From the NCBI GenBank assembly GCA_002753275.1, contig PEAA01000003.1, positions 42,153-106,152 on the forward strand: a stretch of 64,000 bases of DNA, given 5' to 3'. Below the pieces are notes generated by a model. It saw only the letters and a list, made by a program, of their open reading frames with translations, had not been told where the DNA came from and ran no database searches. Position numbers and translations under genes: made by a program. Source of the DNA: Zetaproteobacteria bacterium (GTDB taxonomy: Bacteria > Pseudomonadota > Zetaproteobacteria > Mariprofundales > Mariprofundaceae). Positions 9,344 through 17,909 of the stretch are shown piece after piece (the stretch's first letter is position 1; every line of letters begins with the position of its first letter).

Positions 9344-10023
9344 TTGTTGAGGATCATGATGGATTGCGTGAAATCGTTGTCCATGCGCTCGAACAAGATG
9401 GCTATCAGGTGGTTGGTGTTGACTGTGCAGAAGCGTTGGTTGAAGAGCCATCATTGCATAAAATTGATATCTTGATTACGGATCTTAATTTGCCCGGTGA
9501 AGATGGTTTGGAGCTTGTGCAACGCATGCGTCGTCTGCAACCATCGTTGGGTGTGATCATGATGACCGTGCGCAATCAGACCCAACATCGTGTGCTTGGC
9601 TATGAACGAGGGGCCGATGTCTATTTGAGTAAACCGTTTGATTTGGTGGAGCTGCAAGCCGCTGTAAAAAGCCTAGGGCGCCGAATCGTGGCGGATAGGC
9701 AGAGTGCGCTGGAGCAGGTGACCAGTGTAAAACTCTATGTTGAACGCATGCAGTTGGAATCAGAGCTGGGGATCGTCAAACTTAATCACGATGAGTTGAT
9801 TTATATGGTGGCATTGGCGCGCGCCAATGATCATCGTTTGGAATATTGGCAGATGTTGGAGTTGATTTCTGCAGGTGGCGATGATTTGCCAGATCGTTCG
9901 TTGTTGGGTGTGAAAATTTTGCGTTTACGCCATAAGTTGGATCAGATAGGGCTTACCATGGGGGCCATTCAGTGTGTACGCAACTATGGCTATCAACTTT
10001 GCGTACCGATCAAGATTTGTTGA
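9319..10023 (+). CDS. Response regulator with C-terminal DNA-binding domain
   Basis: The 234-residue protein has an N-terminal receiver domain: acidic pocket VVVEDHD, phospho-acceptor Asp in DILITDLNLPGEDG (about residue 54), and Lys in LSKPFD (about 107). The C-terminal about 90 residues resemble a divergent OmpR/PhoB winged helix, ending IQCVRNYGYQLCVP, which is like the wing segment VRGVGYRL. It overlaps the kinase gene and should be its partner. Targets are unknown; the divergent lipoprotein gene is a candidate. Confidence 0.85.
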   Translation: MDSSLHIVVVEDHDGLREIVVHALEQDGYQVVGVDCAEALVEEPSLHKIDILITDLNLPGEDGLELVQRMRRLQPSLGVIMMTVRNQTQHRVLGYERGADVYLSKPFDLVELQAAVKSLGRRIVADRQSALEQVTSVKLYVERMQLESELGIVKLNHDELIYMVALARANDHRLEYWQMLELISAGGDDLPDRSLLGVKILRLRHKLDQIGLTMGAIQCVRNYGYQLCVPIKIC

Positions 10024-10076
10024 ATTCGCAATGCGTGTGAATTGGTTGCAAGTGTATAGTCTTTAAAGCGCGACAA

Positions 10077-10140
10077 AGCCGCAACCTATACGCGCCCATC
10101 ATCGTAAACTTGATTTTGCATGATGGGCAAGGTTGCGGCT
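10077..10140 (+). terminator. Two-tier hairpin after the two-component genes
   Basis: An outer 11-bp perfect stem (10077-10087 with 10130-10140) encloses an inner 8-bp stem (10095-10102 with 10120-10127). A T-rich stretch follows on the plus strand. It sits between the convergent response regulator and ppiD genes and could stop transcription from both sides. Confidence 0.5.
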
Positions 10141-10185
10141 CGTTTCTTTCGATTGCGGCTCAAGTGCCGCACTGGCGTTGTTGAA

Positions 10186-12096
10186 TTAAAATCGTTCTAA
10201 GATGCGGTTATGCAGGGTGATCTCATGACGATCACGCACCGATGCCATCCAGCGTGCAAAGCGAACAGCCCCTTTGGATTGATCAACCTCTTGGCGAATC
10301 TTCGCCTCTTCATTTGCAAAGCGTGTTTCATCGGCAGCAATCACCCCGCTGACCTCGATGACCGCCCATCCTTGGTTTGTACGAATGCTTTGTTTCAACC
10401 ACGCTTGTGGTGGTAGGGCAAACGCTTGCGCGAGTACATCACCCGTGATCCACTCGGCACGATCACCTTCACCGTTGGAGCGTAGGGCTTTGGAAATGTA
10501 TTTGGGTTGGCCGAAGTTTTGTGCCAATTGATCAATGGCTTGCGTTGCACTTGCTGTTAAAATTTCCTCAGCGAGGCTAGCAGCCTTTTTCTCAGCAGCA
10601 TCATGTTTGGCATCTTCATAGACTTTGCTTGCAACAGTCGAGAAATCGAGCAGATGAGGCTCGATGCGTTCAATCACTTCAAAGGCAACAAAACGGCCAT
10701 CATCAAGTTCCATCACATCAACATTGCTGCCGACTTGGGTTGCGAAGGCTTTGGAGCGTACATCTTTGTGGTTTAAAATGGCATTGCCAAGTGCGCTGTT
10801 GAAATCAACTGGGCCAATGTTTTGCACGGCTAAGTCGACGCTCGCAGCAGCTTTCTCCAATGATCCTTCCATGCCGAGTGCATTGTCGAGATCTTGTGAA
10901 AGTTGGTAAGCCTCTTCGCGGGCTTTTTCGTTGCGCAGGGTTTGTCCCAGTGTGTCATAAACGGCAGCAAGGGTTGCCTCTTTGGCGGGTTTGATCTCTT
11001 CCAGTAGAATGAGGTGGTAGCCAAATTGGGTCTCAACAATTTCACTGACTTGCCCTGCTTCCATGGCAAAGATGGCCTCATCAAAGGCGGGAATCATTGC
11101 GCCTTTGGGGGAGAATCCAAGGTCGCCGCCGTTGGCTGCAGTGGCAGTATCATCGGAGAGTGCTTTGGCGATATCACTGAATGACTCCCCTTGATTGAGT
11201 CGCGCTTTGGCTGTTTCGATTCGATCACGGGCCTGAATACGATCCGCATCACTGTCGCCATTGAATTTTGCCAGAATATGGCGGGCATGGCGCTGTTCAG
11301 GTTCACTAAACTCGGCTTTGCGTTCTTCAAAGGCTGCCAAAATATCAGCATCATTGACACTGATGTTGAGCGCCAGTGCATCAGGGTCAATTTCAACCGC
11401 ATGCATGTTAATTTGTAACATCGATTGATAACGGTCGGGATGTTCATCGTAATAGGCGCGCGCGGCAGCATCATCGATGGTGATCTCTTTTTTAAGTGAT
11501 TCTGTTTGCACTATGATGGCTGAAAGGATGCGTTGTTCAAAGTTGCTCGCAAAGCGTTGCCGAACTTCAGCGTCACTGGTTGTGGTGCCTGCCATGATTG
11601 ATTGTTGTAACGCATCAATGATCATGTTGAGGCGGAGGTCATTTTCATAATCCCGGGTGGATAAGAAGCCCATGTTGCGTGTTAAAATACGGTAGCGCTC
11701 AGGGTCAAAGCCATCGGCAGATTGGAAGGCTGGATTGCTTTGTACACGCAGCAGAAGAGCATCTTCAGGCGCGCTTAACCCCAAACGGTTCGCCTCTTCA
11801 AGCATCAGTTTCCGATTGATCAGTGTTTGCAGTGTCGCATCTTTCAAGCCCAGTTGATCGATAATCTCTTTGGAGAAGTTCTTTCCAAGCATGTTGCGGT
11901 AGCTGTTCACCTGGCGTTGGTAGGCGGTTTGAAACTCACCATCGCTGATCGGTTTTCCATCGACCTCAGCGACATACTCGACATGATCACCAAGAAAGTA
12001 ATCGCCGACCCCCCATAGAGCAAAGGAGAGCGCGATGCCGATGAGCATCACTTTGGCAACCCAGGATTTGGCGTGTTTGCGCATCGATTCAAGCAT
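10186..12096 (-). CDS. ppiD: Periplasmic chaperone/peptidyl-prolyl isomerase PpiD
   Basis: The 636-residue protein starts MLESMRKHAKSWVAK followed by one membrane helix (about 16-36), the classic PpiD anchor. A SurA-N-like helical chaperone region follows (DGKPISDGEFQTAYQRQ near 50), then one parvulin PpiC domain (about 265-370, RHARHILAKF to FGYHLILLEE), and a long C-terminal region. It would stand in the inner membrane near the Sec exit and help outer-membrane and secreted proteins fold. Parvulin domains in PpiD are often weakly active; I cannot judge that here. It is a single gene on the minus strand, divergent from the STAS gene. Confidence 0.9.
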   Translation of the reverse strand: MLESMRKHAKSWVAKVMLIGIALSFALWGVGDYFLGDHVEYVAEVDGKPISDGEFQTAYQRQVNSYRNMLGKNFSKEIIDQLGLKDATLQTLINRKLMLEEANRLGLSAPEDALLLRVQSNPAFQSADGFDPERYRILTRNMGFLSTRDYENDLRLNMIIDALQQSIMAGTTTSDAEVRQRFASNFEQRILSAIIVQTESLKKEITIDDAAARAYYDEHPDRYQSMLQINMHAVEIDPDALALNISVNDADILAAFEERKAEFSEPEQRHARHILAKFNGDSDADRIQARDRIETAKARLNQGESFSDIAKALSDDTATAANGGDLGFSPKGAMIPAFDEAIFAMEAGQVSEIVETQFGYHLILLEEIKPAKEATLAAVYDTLGQTLRNEKAREEAYQLSQDLDNALGMEGSLEKAAASVDLAVQNIGPVDFNSALGNAILNHKDVRSKAFATQVGSNVDVMELDDGRFVAFEVIERIEPHLLDFSTVASKVYEDAKHDAAEKKAASLAEEILTASATQAIDQLAQNFGQPKYISKALRSNGEGDRAEWITGDVLAQAFALPPQAWLKQSIRTNQGWAVIEVSGVIAADETRFANEEAKIRQEVDQSKGAVRFARWMASVRDRHEITLHNRILERF

Positions 12097-12286
12097 GTAA
12101 ACTCCGTGGTGATAAGGTGTCGCAGAGAGAAATTTGGCAAAATCTGCGAGGTGAAATCCTATTCAATTGTTGGCCGAGACTAGCCAAGACGCATTTTTCT
12201 AGCAAGATGCAGGCACAATTGGCATGCTGCGTCTGATCATGTCAGCGTGCTTGTTTGGGGAAAAAAGATGGGACTGGAGGTTGTGA

Positions 12287-12610
12287 ATGGGTGATAAATT
12301 GGAGATTGTTCAATCAAGTGATCGTGCGGGTGTGCAGCTGCTTGCGGTGTCGGGGATGCTTGATTGGCACCATGCGCAGCAACTTTTGAATCAATTAAAA
12401 CCACTCATGAAATCCAAGTCAGCGACCATTGTCGTTGATTTAACGCAGGTTGCGGGCATGGATTCCGCAGGGGTTGCAGTGCTTGTTGAGGGGGCGCGTT
12501 GGGGTGCATCGCCTGCGTGCCGTTTTGTATTGCGCGGTGTAGGCAGAGAGGTTCATGATCAATTTGAGTTGGCCAAGGTTGAACAACTGTTTGAGATCGA
12601 GTCTTACTGA
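12287..12610 (+). CDS. Stand-alone STAS domain protein
   Basis: The 107-residue product is one STAS domain (anti-sigma-factor-antagonist fold). The conserved segment [21 protein letters not shown] places a Ser at about residue 64 at the site phosphorylated in SpoIIAA-type proteins. No partner kinase (RsbW type) is nearby. MlaB of the phospholipid transport system is a similar small STAS protein, but no mla genes are seen here. The stop codon TGA shares its A with the ATG of ubiD, so the two are translationally coupled. Function is therefore open. Confidence 0.8.
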   Translation: MGDKLEIVQSSDRAGVQLLAVSGMLDWHHAQQLLNQLKPLMKSKSATIVVDLTQVAGMDSAGVAVLVEGARWGASPACRFVLRGVGREVHDQFELAKVEQLFEIESY

Positions 12611-14073
12611 TGGCGTGTAATGATATGAGAGCGTTTATTCAACTGCTTGAGGGCAAAGGCTTGTTGAAACGCATCAGCTGTGAAGTGAATCCCGTTCTTG
12701 AAATGACAGAAATTGCCGATCGTGTGTTGCGTGCGAAAGGCCCCGCGTTGCTTTTTGAAAATGTGACGGGAAGTTCCATGCCGGTTTTGGCGAACTTGTT
12801 TGGTACGGAAGAGCGTATTGCGCTTGGTATGGGCAAAGAGTCTGCCGATGAACTGCGAAGCATTGGCGAGTTGCTCGCCTACCTCAAAGAGCCTGAGCCC
12901 CCCAAAGGGTTGAAAGATGCGTGGGATAAACTTCCCATGCTTAAGCAGGTATTAAATATGTCGCCGAAGGTGGTGAAGAAGGCCCCCTGGAAAGAGGTGG
13001 TTTACCGTGGCGATGAGGTTGATTTGGGTATGTTGCCCATTCAAACCTGTTGGCCAGGCGATGTGGGGCCGTTGCTGACTTGGGGATTGGTGGTGACCCA
13101 AGGTCCTGGCAAAGCGCGGCAAAACCTTGGTATTTATCGTCAACAGAAGTTGGCAAAAAATAAATTGATTATGCGTTGGTTGAAACATCGTGGTGGCGCG
13201 CAAGATTTTCGTGAAGCGGGGGTGAATGGTGCCGCGAAGTTTCCTTGTGCTGTGGTGATTGGTGCAGATCCCGCGACCATCTTGGGGGCGGTCACGCCTA
13301 TTCCAGACACCCTCTCTGAATATCAGTTTGCAGGATTGCTTCGTGGTGAAAAAACGCAGCTAACCGATGGTTTGACGGTGCCGTTGCAGTTGCCGGTTTC
13401 GGCGGAGATTGTGCTTGAGGGCTATATCTCTTTTGATGAGTATGCCCCTGAAGGTCCCTTTGGCGATCATACCGGCTATTACAATGAGGTTGATTCGTTT
13501 CCTGTTTTTACGGTTGAGAGCATGGCGATGCGCCCGGATGCGATCTATCACTCCACCTATACTGGTAAACCGCCTGATGAGCCTGCGATTCTTGGTGTCG
13601 CATTTAATGAAGTGTTTGTGCCGATTTTGAAAAAACAGTTTCCAGAAATTGTCGATTTTTATCTGCCCATGGAGGGGTGCTCTTACCGTATGGCGGTGGT
13701 GTCGATCAAAAAAGGGTACGCGGGGCACGCCAAACGGGTGATGTTTGGGGTTTGGTCCTATTTGCGCCAATTTATGTACACCAAATTTATCATTGTGGTT
13801 GATGATGATATTGATTGCCGTGACTGGAAAGAGGTGATTTGGGCGATTACCACCCGTTGTGATCCAGTGCGTGATTTTACCATGGCGGATCGTACGCCGA
13901 TTGATTATCTCGATTTTGCGTCGCCGATCGCGGGGCTGGGTTCGAAGGTTGGTATTGATGCGACCAACAAGTGGGGGGCGGAGACCGATCGCGAGTGGGG
14001 GACACCGATTCAGATGAGTGATGAGATTAAGAACCGTGTTGATGCGATGTGGCATGGGTTGGGGATTGATTAA
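12610..14073 (+). CDS. ubiD: UbiD-type prenylated-FMN decarboxylase
   Basis: The 487-residue protein matches 3-octaprenyl-4-hydroxybenzoate carboxy-lyase in length and in order of motifs: N-terminal [16 protein letters not shown], the region NLGIYRQQ (about 175), the acidic stretch [11 protein letters not shown] (about 280) containing the catalytic Glu region, and [15 protein letters not shown] near 395. It would remove CO2 from the aromatic ring in ubiquinone synthesis, using prenyl-FMN made by UbiX, which is not in this window. ubiG lies 25 kb away. It is coupled to the STAS gene upstream and to a small exported protein downstream. Confidence 0.92.
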   Translation: MACNDMRAFIQLLEGKGLLKRISCEVNPVLEMTEIADRVLRAKGPALLFENVTGSSMPVLANLFGTEERIALGMGKESADELRSIGELLAYLKEPEPPKGLKDAWDKLPMLKQVLNMSPKVVKKAPWKEVVYRGDEVDLGMLPIQTCWPGDVGPLLTWGLVVTQGPGKARQNLGIYRQQKLAKNKLIMRWLKHRGGAQDFREAGVNGAAKFPCAVVIGADPATILGAVTPIPDTLSEYQFAGLLRGEKTQLTDGLTVPLQLPVSAEIVLEGYISFDEYAPEGPFGDHTGYYNEVDSFPVFTVESMAMRPDAIYHSTYTGKPPDEPAILGVAFNEVFVPILKKQFPEIVDFYLPMEGCSYRMAVVSIKKGYAGHAKRVMFGVWSYLRQFMYTKFIIVVDDDIDCRDWKEVIWAITTRCDPVRDFTMADRTPIDYLDFASPIAGLGSKVGIDATNKWGAETDREWGTPIQMSDEIKNRVDAMWHGLGID

Positions 14074-14459
14074 TGCGTTTTGTCGGGTTGTTGATCGTTT
14101 CTCTCTGCTCTTTTGTCGCCCATGCGCAAAACTTTAATGATAAACTGCTTAGTGATGATTATAACCGCTGTGTGCAGGCGAGCGAGCAGAAAGCAGGGTT
14201 GTTATTGCTCTGCATTCAGCGCGAATATGGGGTGCAAAAAGAGGCGATGCAGGATGGCTATGATGAGGCAATGGTCCGGATTTCTGAGAAGAAACAGCAA
14301 CGGTTGCTGGAAGAGCAGCCGTTGTGGGATCTTGGTATCAATGCTTCTTGCCAACCCTATGCTCAGGTGGGCGGTGGCGCCTATGCGGAGTTTAGATCGA
14401 TCTACTGTTTCACCCATGCCTATGCGGAACGGGCGAAACAGTTGACGAAGATGCGATGA
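14073..14459 (+). CDS. Small exported protein, unknown
   Basis: A 128-residue product with a signal peptide (about residues 1-19, ending AHA). The mature part is charged and helical, with four Cys residues that could pair. I recognise no family. Its ATG uses the A of the ubiD stop codon, so it is translated as part of the ubiD unit, and the YihY gene follows after only 15 bases. A role in the envelope is the most that can be said. Confidence 0.6.
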   Translation: MRFVGLLIVSLCSFVAHAQNFNDKLLSDDYNRCVQASEQKAGLLLLCIQREYGVQKEAMQDGYDEAMVRISEKKQQRLLEEQPLWDLGINASCQPYAQVGGGAYAEFRSIYCFTHAYAERAKQLTKMR

Positions 14460-14474
14460 GTGTAAGGCGTATCG

Positions 14475-15857
14475 ATGTTTAATGTGAATAGATCATGGTG
14501 GCGTGACTGGCAACAGCAGTTGTGGTATGCGCGATTGCATAAGATGCCTGTGGCGATGGCTTTTTTTGTACGAATTGTACGGGTTTTGATCGCCTTGGTG
14601 CGTGATTTTGTCGATGGGCAGATCACGCTGAGGGCGATGAGTTTGGTCTATACTACACTGCTCTCGTTGGTGCCGCTGCTTGCGCTTACCTTTTCGGTGC
14701 TCAAAGGGCTGGGGGTTCATAATCAACTTGAGCCTATTTTGCTTAACAGTTTAGCGGCACTTGGTGACCAGGGCGTTGAGATTACCCAACGCATTCTTGG
14801 CTTTGTTGAAAACATTAAGGTTGGCGTGTTGGGCACTGTTGGGATGGGGCTACTTGTTTATACGGTTGTGGCGTTGCTTCATAAAGTGGAGTTGACTTTC
14901 AATTACATCTGGCAAGTGAAGGAGCCGCGTACTTTGGCGCAGCGTTTTAGTGAATATCTTAGTGTGTTGATGGTCGGGCCGTTGCTGATTTTTTCTGCAC
15001 TTGGCTTGACGGCGTCAATGATGAATTCGGCAATGGTGCAGTCGATGATGCTCTGGCCTGTCATGGGTGTGGTGGTGGTGCACATTGGTAAATTAATCCC
15101 GTATGTGTTGGTGATTTCGGCCTTTACTTTTGTCTATATGTTTATGCCCAATACCCGCGTGCGTTTGTTGCCTGCTGCGTGTGGCGGGGTGGTGGCTGGA
15201 GCGACCTGGCAGACGGCGGGTTGGGCGTTTGGTCTTTTTGTCGCGGGTTCAGGCAGTTATGCTGCGATCTACTCAGGATTCGCGGTGGTAATCGTCTTTT
15301 TGATCTGGCTCTTTGTCAGCTGGATGATTTTGCTGTTGGGGGCAAGTGTTGCCTATTATGTGCAAAATCCGGAGCGTTTTTATTTGAAACGCGAAGCGTT
15401 GCAGATCAGTCCGAAGCATAACGATCATCTGGCACTGTTGATTATGCTCTATGTTGGACGACATTTTTACCATGCCAATTCAGGGTGGAAAATAGATGAT
15501 TTGGCTGAAGATTTGGGCATGCCCGTGTATGTGGTTGAATTGACACTGCAGCAATTGCAACGCGGTGGCGTCGTTGTGGCGACGGAGGATTCGACATCGC
15601 CCTATGTTCCGGCACGCGATCTGTCTTCATTGAGGGTGAGGGATATTTTGCAGGTGATCTATGAAGCGCAAGGTGAATCTTCAACCGATGCATCATGGTT
15701 GATGCCTGAACAAATTGCGGTTGATTCGGTGATGACGCAGTTAAGTGATGCAAGGAATGGTATTGGCGAATTGACGCTGTTGGCATTGTTGCAATCTGAA
15801 GGGATGCAACCCAATCATGATGGTGTGGCGGATGATGTCGCAAGGGCGGGTGCGTGA
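14475..15857 (+). CDS. YihY/BrkB family membrane protein with C-terminal winged helix
   Basis: The 460-residue protein has about six membrane helices (residues 35-300) with the YihY hallmark segments ALRAMSLVYTTLLSLVPLLAL-type near 55 and GSGSYAAIYSGFAVVIVFLIW near 255. The last about 140 residues are soluble and look like a winged helix (WKIDDLAEDLGMPVYVVELTLQQLQRGG). The family was once called RNase BN in error; its real role is not settled. It overlaps the next gene as TGATG. Confidence 0.85.
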   Translation: MFNVNRSWWRDWQQQLWYARLHKMPVAMAFFVRIVRVLIALVRDFVDGQITLRAMSLVYTTLLSLVPLLALTFSVLKGLGVHNQLEPILLNSLAALGDQGVEITQRILGFVENIKVGVLGTVGMGLLVYTVVALLHKVELTFNYIWQVKEPRTLAQRFSEYLSVLMVGPLLIFSALGLTASMMNSAMVQSMMLWPVMGVVVVHIGKLIPYVLVISAFTFVYMFMPNTRVRLLPAACGGVVAGATWQTAGWAFGLFVAGSGSYAAIYSGFAVVIVFLIWLFVSWMILLLGASVAYYVQNPERFYLKREALQISPKHNDHLALLIMLYVGRHFYHANSGWKIDDLAEDLGMPVYVVELTLQQLQRGGVVVATEDSTSPYVPARDLSSLRVRDILQVIYEAQGESSTDASWLMPEQIAVDSVMTQLSDARNGIGELTLLALLQSEGMQPNHDGVADDVARAGA

Positions 15858-16327
15858 TGTTGACGCGGCCGAGTGCATTGAATCAATACCATGCGCACCA
15901 TATTGGTTGCCTGAGCGATAGTTTGTATCGCTGGACGGGAAAAGGATTGATTGATAAAGGCGAGACCGCTGTGGATGCGGCAAAACGGCTCTACTATGCC
16001 CCTTTTGCACTGCTCTCTCATGGGATTGAAGCGGATCCAGTGTTGAACTATGGCAATCAAACAGGGCAATCACTGTTTGCCATTGCGTGGGAGTCATTGA
16101 TTCAAATGCCTTCGCGCTTGACGGCGGAGGCGGTTAGGCAAGTCGAGCGTGATGCGTTGATGGCACGGGTGACGCAAAAAGGTTGTATCACAGATTATTC
16201 AGGTATAAGGATTGCCGCCAATGGTCGCCGTTTTCGCATTGAGCAGGCGGTTGTGTGGAATGTGCTGGATGGTGCGGGCCGTTATCTTGGTCAAGCGGCG
16301 ATGTTTGCCCAATGGCACGATTTATAA
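15857..16327 (+). CDS. MEKHLA domain protein
   Basis: The product of about 156 residues matches the MEKHLA domain along its full length: DSLYRWTGKGLID near residue 20, APFALLSHG near 50, LNYGNQTGQSLF near 65, MPSRLTAEAV near 85, and FRIEQAVVWNVLDGAGRYLGQAAMF at the end. MEKHLA is a PAS-like fold known from plant HD-ZIP III factors and from bacterial and algal free-standing proteins; ligand and role are unknown. The ATG at 15857 overlaps the YihY stop codon (TGATG), which is preferred over the GTG one codon earlier. Confidence 0.8.
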   Translation: MLTRPSALNQYHAHHIGCLSDSLYRWTGKGLIDKGETAVDAAKRLYYAPFALLSHGIEADPVLNYGNQTGQSLFAIAWESLIQMPSRLTAEAVRQVERDALMARVTQKGCITDYSGIRIAANGRRFRIEQAVVWNVLDGAGRYLGQAAMFAQWHDL

Positions 16328-16346
16328 TTTTGAGGAAGGGGGCACT

Positions 16347-16874
16347 ATGTTGTCAGAAAAACAGCAAGTAATGGCGAATGCCTTGGAAAAACATGTTAGC
16401 GCAGAGCTCGCGGGAGATTTGGAAACGACGATGGCCACCATGACGGCCGAACCCCATCTGCACAATGTTGCCAATATGATGGGTGGCGTGGGTTACGAAG
16501 GGGTGAAGTCATTCTACAAAAACAATCTGGTGGGTAAATTTTTTCCACCGGATGTGACCATGGAACGGATCTCATTGACCGTAGGTGATACGCAGGTGAT
16601 TGAAGAGTTGGTGATCAGTTATACCCATACCGTTGAGGTGGAGTGGATGTTGCCGAAAATTGCACCGACGGGGAAATATGTTTCGGTTGGCTTTGTGGTG
16701 ATTGTCGGCTTTGATGAGGGAAAAGTGACCCATGAACATATCTATTGGGACCAAGCCACGGTGTTGGTGCAGTTGGGACTGCTTGATCCCACGGGGTTGC
16801 CTGTTGTGGGCGCGGAAAGCGCCAAGCGACTGTTAGATCCGTCTCAGCCTGCCAAGCTCTATTCCGCGTTCTAA
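16347..16874 (+). CDS. NTF2-like (SnoaL/ester-cyclase-type) protein
   Basis: The product of about 175 residues has the NTF2-like cone pattern: an N-terminal helix with MANALEKHVSAELAGDLE, then MTAEPHLHNVANMMGG, GYEGVKSFYKNN, and late strands VSVGFVVIVGFDEGKVTHEHIYWDQATVLVQLGLL. The ATG at 16347 with GGAAGGGGG upstream is taken rather than earlier in-frame starts that overlap the MEKHLA gene. These folds act as cyclases, isomerases or binding proteins; no substrate can be read from the sequence. It lies 19 bases after the MEKHLA gene, so both are likely in one transcript. Confidence 0.7.
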   Translation: MLSEKQQVMANALEKHVSAELAGDLETTMATMTAEPHLHNVANMMGGVGYEGVKSFYKNNLVGKFFPPDVTMERISLTVGDTQVIEELVISYTHTVEVEWMLPKIAPTGKYVSVGFVVIVGFDEGKVTHEHIYWDQATVLVQLGLLDPTGLPVVGAESAKRLLDPSQPAKLYSAF

Positions 16875-16920
16875 TTGCGGGGCGAATACCGTAACGATGT
16901 AAACCTTTTTTGGAGGTATT

Positions 16921-17439
16921 ATGCGATTGATATTATGGATATTTTGTGTGGTTGTATTGTCTGGATGCTTGGGTATGCCCGCTTCCGTGAAGCCTGTTTC
17001 GGGGTTTGAGCTGAAGAACTATTTGGGCAAATGGTATGAGGTCGCCCGGCTTGATCATTCATTTGAACGGGGCTTAAGTCAGGTTACAGCCGAGTATCGT
17101 ATGCGAGACGATGGTGGGGTCGCGGTTGTGAATCGTGGATATTCCAGGGAGACAAATGAATGGCAAGAGGCGGAAGGTCGAGCTTACTTTGTCAATGGTC
17201 CAACGGAGGCTTATCTTAAAGTCTCGTTTTTTGGCCCTTTTTACGGCTCCTATGTGGTCTTTGCGTTGGATCGGGACCATTACAGTTATGCCTTTGTATC
17301 TGGGCCCAATAACGACTATCTGTGGTTACTCGCACGAACACCATCCGTTGAGCCTGCCGTGATGGAAAAATTTCTGCAGATGTCGCAGGCGCGAGGCTTT
17401 GATATCAATCGGCTCATTGATGTTCGGGCATTGCCGTGA
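16921..17439 (+). CDS. Bacterial lipocalin (Blc type)
   Basis: The 172-residue product starts with a lipoprotein signal and lipobox LSGC (Cys at about residue 17). The lipocalin signature GKWYEVARLDHSFERGL is at about residues 36-52, followed by the strands of an eight-stranded barrel and the conserved late segment YLWLLARTPS. It should be an outer-membrane lipoprotein binding a lipid or other hydrophobic compound, as E. coli Blc binds lysophospholipids. GGAGG lies just upstream of the ATG. It is followed by the B12 riboswitch leader and is not part of that operon. Confidence 0.9.
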   Translation: MRLILWIFCVVVLSGCLGMPASVKPVSGFELKNYLGKWYEVARLDHSFERGLSQVTAEYRMRDDGGVAVVNRGYSRETNEWQEAEGRAYFVNGPTEAYLKVSFFGPFYGSYVVFALDRDHYSYAFVSGPNNDYLWLLARTPSVEPAVMEKFLQMSQARGFDINRLIDVRALP

Positions 17440-17544
17440 ATGGGTTGGCGATAGGGACGCCGCTGTTTGGTAAGTGTGCACGGCTGCTGTTTGTCTGTTT
17501 CGCCAATTGCTATTTTGCCCTCTTTGCGTAAAGTTCGCCGCGCT

Positions 17545-17727
17545 TTAGGTGCCTTGATGGTGAAATGAACCAAGAGGTGAAACGGGAAGTCCGGTGCAGT
17601 GTTTAACACTTATTCCGGCGCAGCCCCCGCTACTGTAAGTCTGACGAAGGGTTGATAGGCCACTGGGAAACTGGGAAGGTGACAACCACAAGGGTGAGGA
17701 CAAGCCAGGAGACCGGCCTACAAGCAA
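17545..17727 (+). promoter_or_regulatory. Cobalamin riboswitch
   Basis: The leader has the standard order of conserved blocks: a GGTG-containing opening near 17548, GAAACGGGAA near 17579, GCAGCCCCCGC near 17620, GCCACTGGG near 17659, and the B12 box AGCCAGGAGACCGGCCT at 17704-17720. It lies about 180 bases upstream of btuB, and should shut off the whole btuB-tonB-btuFCD-cobO-cobA operon when adenosylcobalamin is plentiful. I do not see a clear intrinsic terminator after it, so control may be at translation of btuB. The strand matches the operon. Confidence 0.93.
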
Positions 17728-17909
17728 GAGTGATGGCGCATTTGTGCCGGGCTCGAAACGGAATAGGTCTCGGAGGGAGGCTGGTTTGTCGTTGGCCACG
17801 CGCTTGGCTCATTGTGATGGTGCGCGCCTGGTTTGCACAACCTTTGACTCCTTTTTTATCTACTCTTTGTTATCAGATGATCAAGCGCGGCGGGCGCAAA
17901 AAAGGAACA

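Noticed and set aside
13360..14055. 231-residue minus-strand frame inside ubiD
   Set aside because: Antisense shadow of a strongly conserved enzyme, with biased composition (His, Arg, Ile).
17440..17544. Coding sequence in the gap between the lipocalin gene and the riboswitch
   Set aside because: Short frames only, no ribosome site; it most likely carries the operon promoter, which I could not pick out with confidence.
17652..17909. Extension of btuB upstream through the riboswitch, giving a 719-residue product
   Set aside because: The extra residues would be translated from the conserved cobalamin riboswitch; the ATG at 17910 has a ribosome site and a proper signal peptide.
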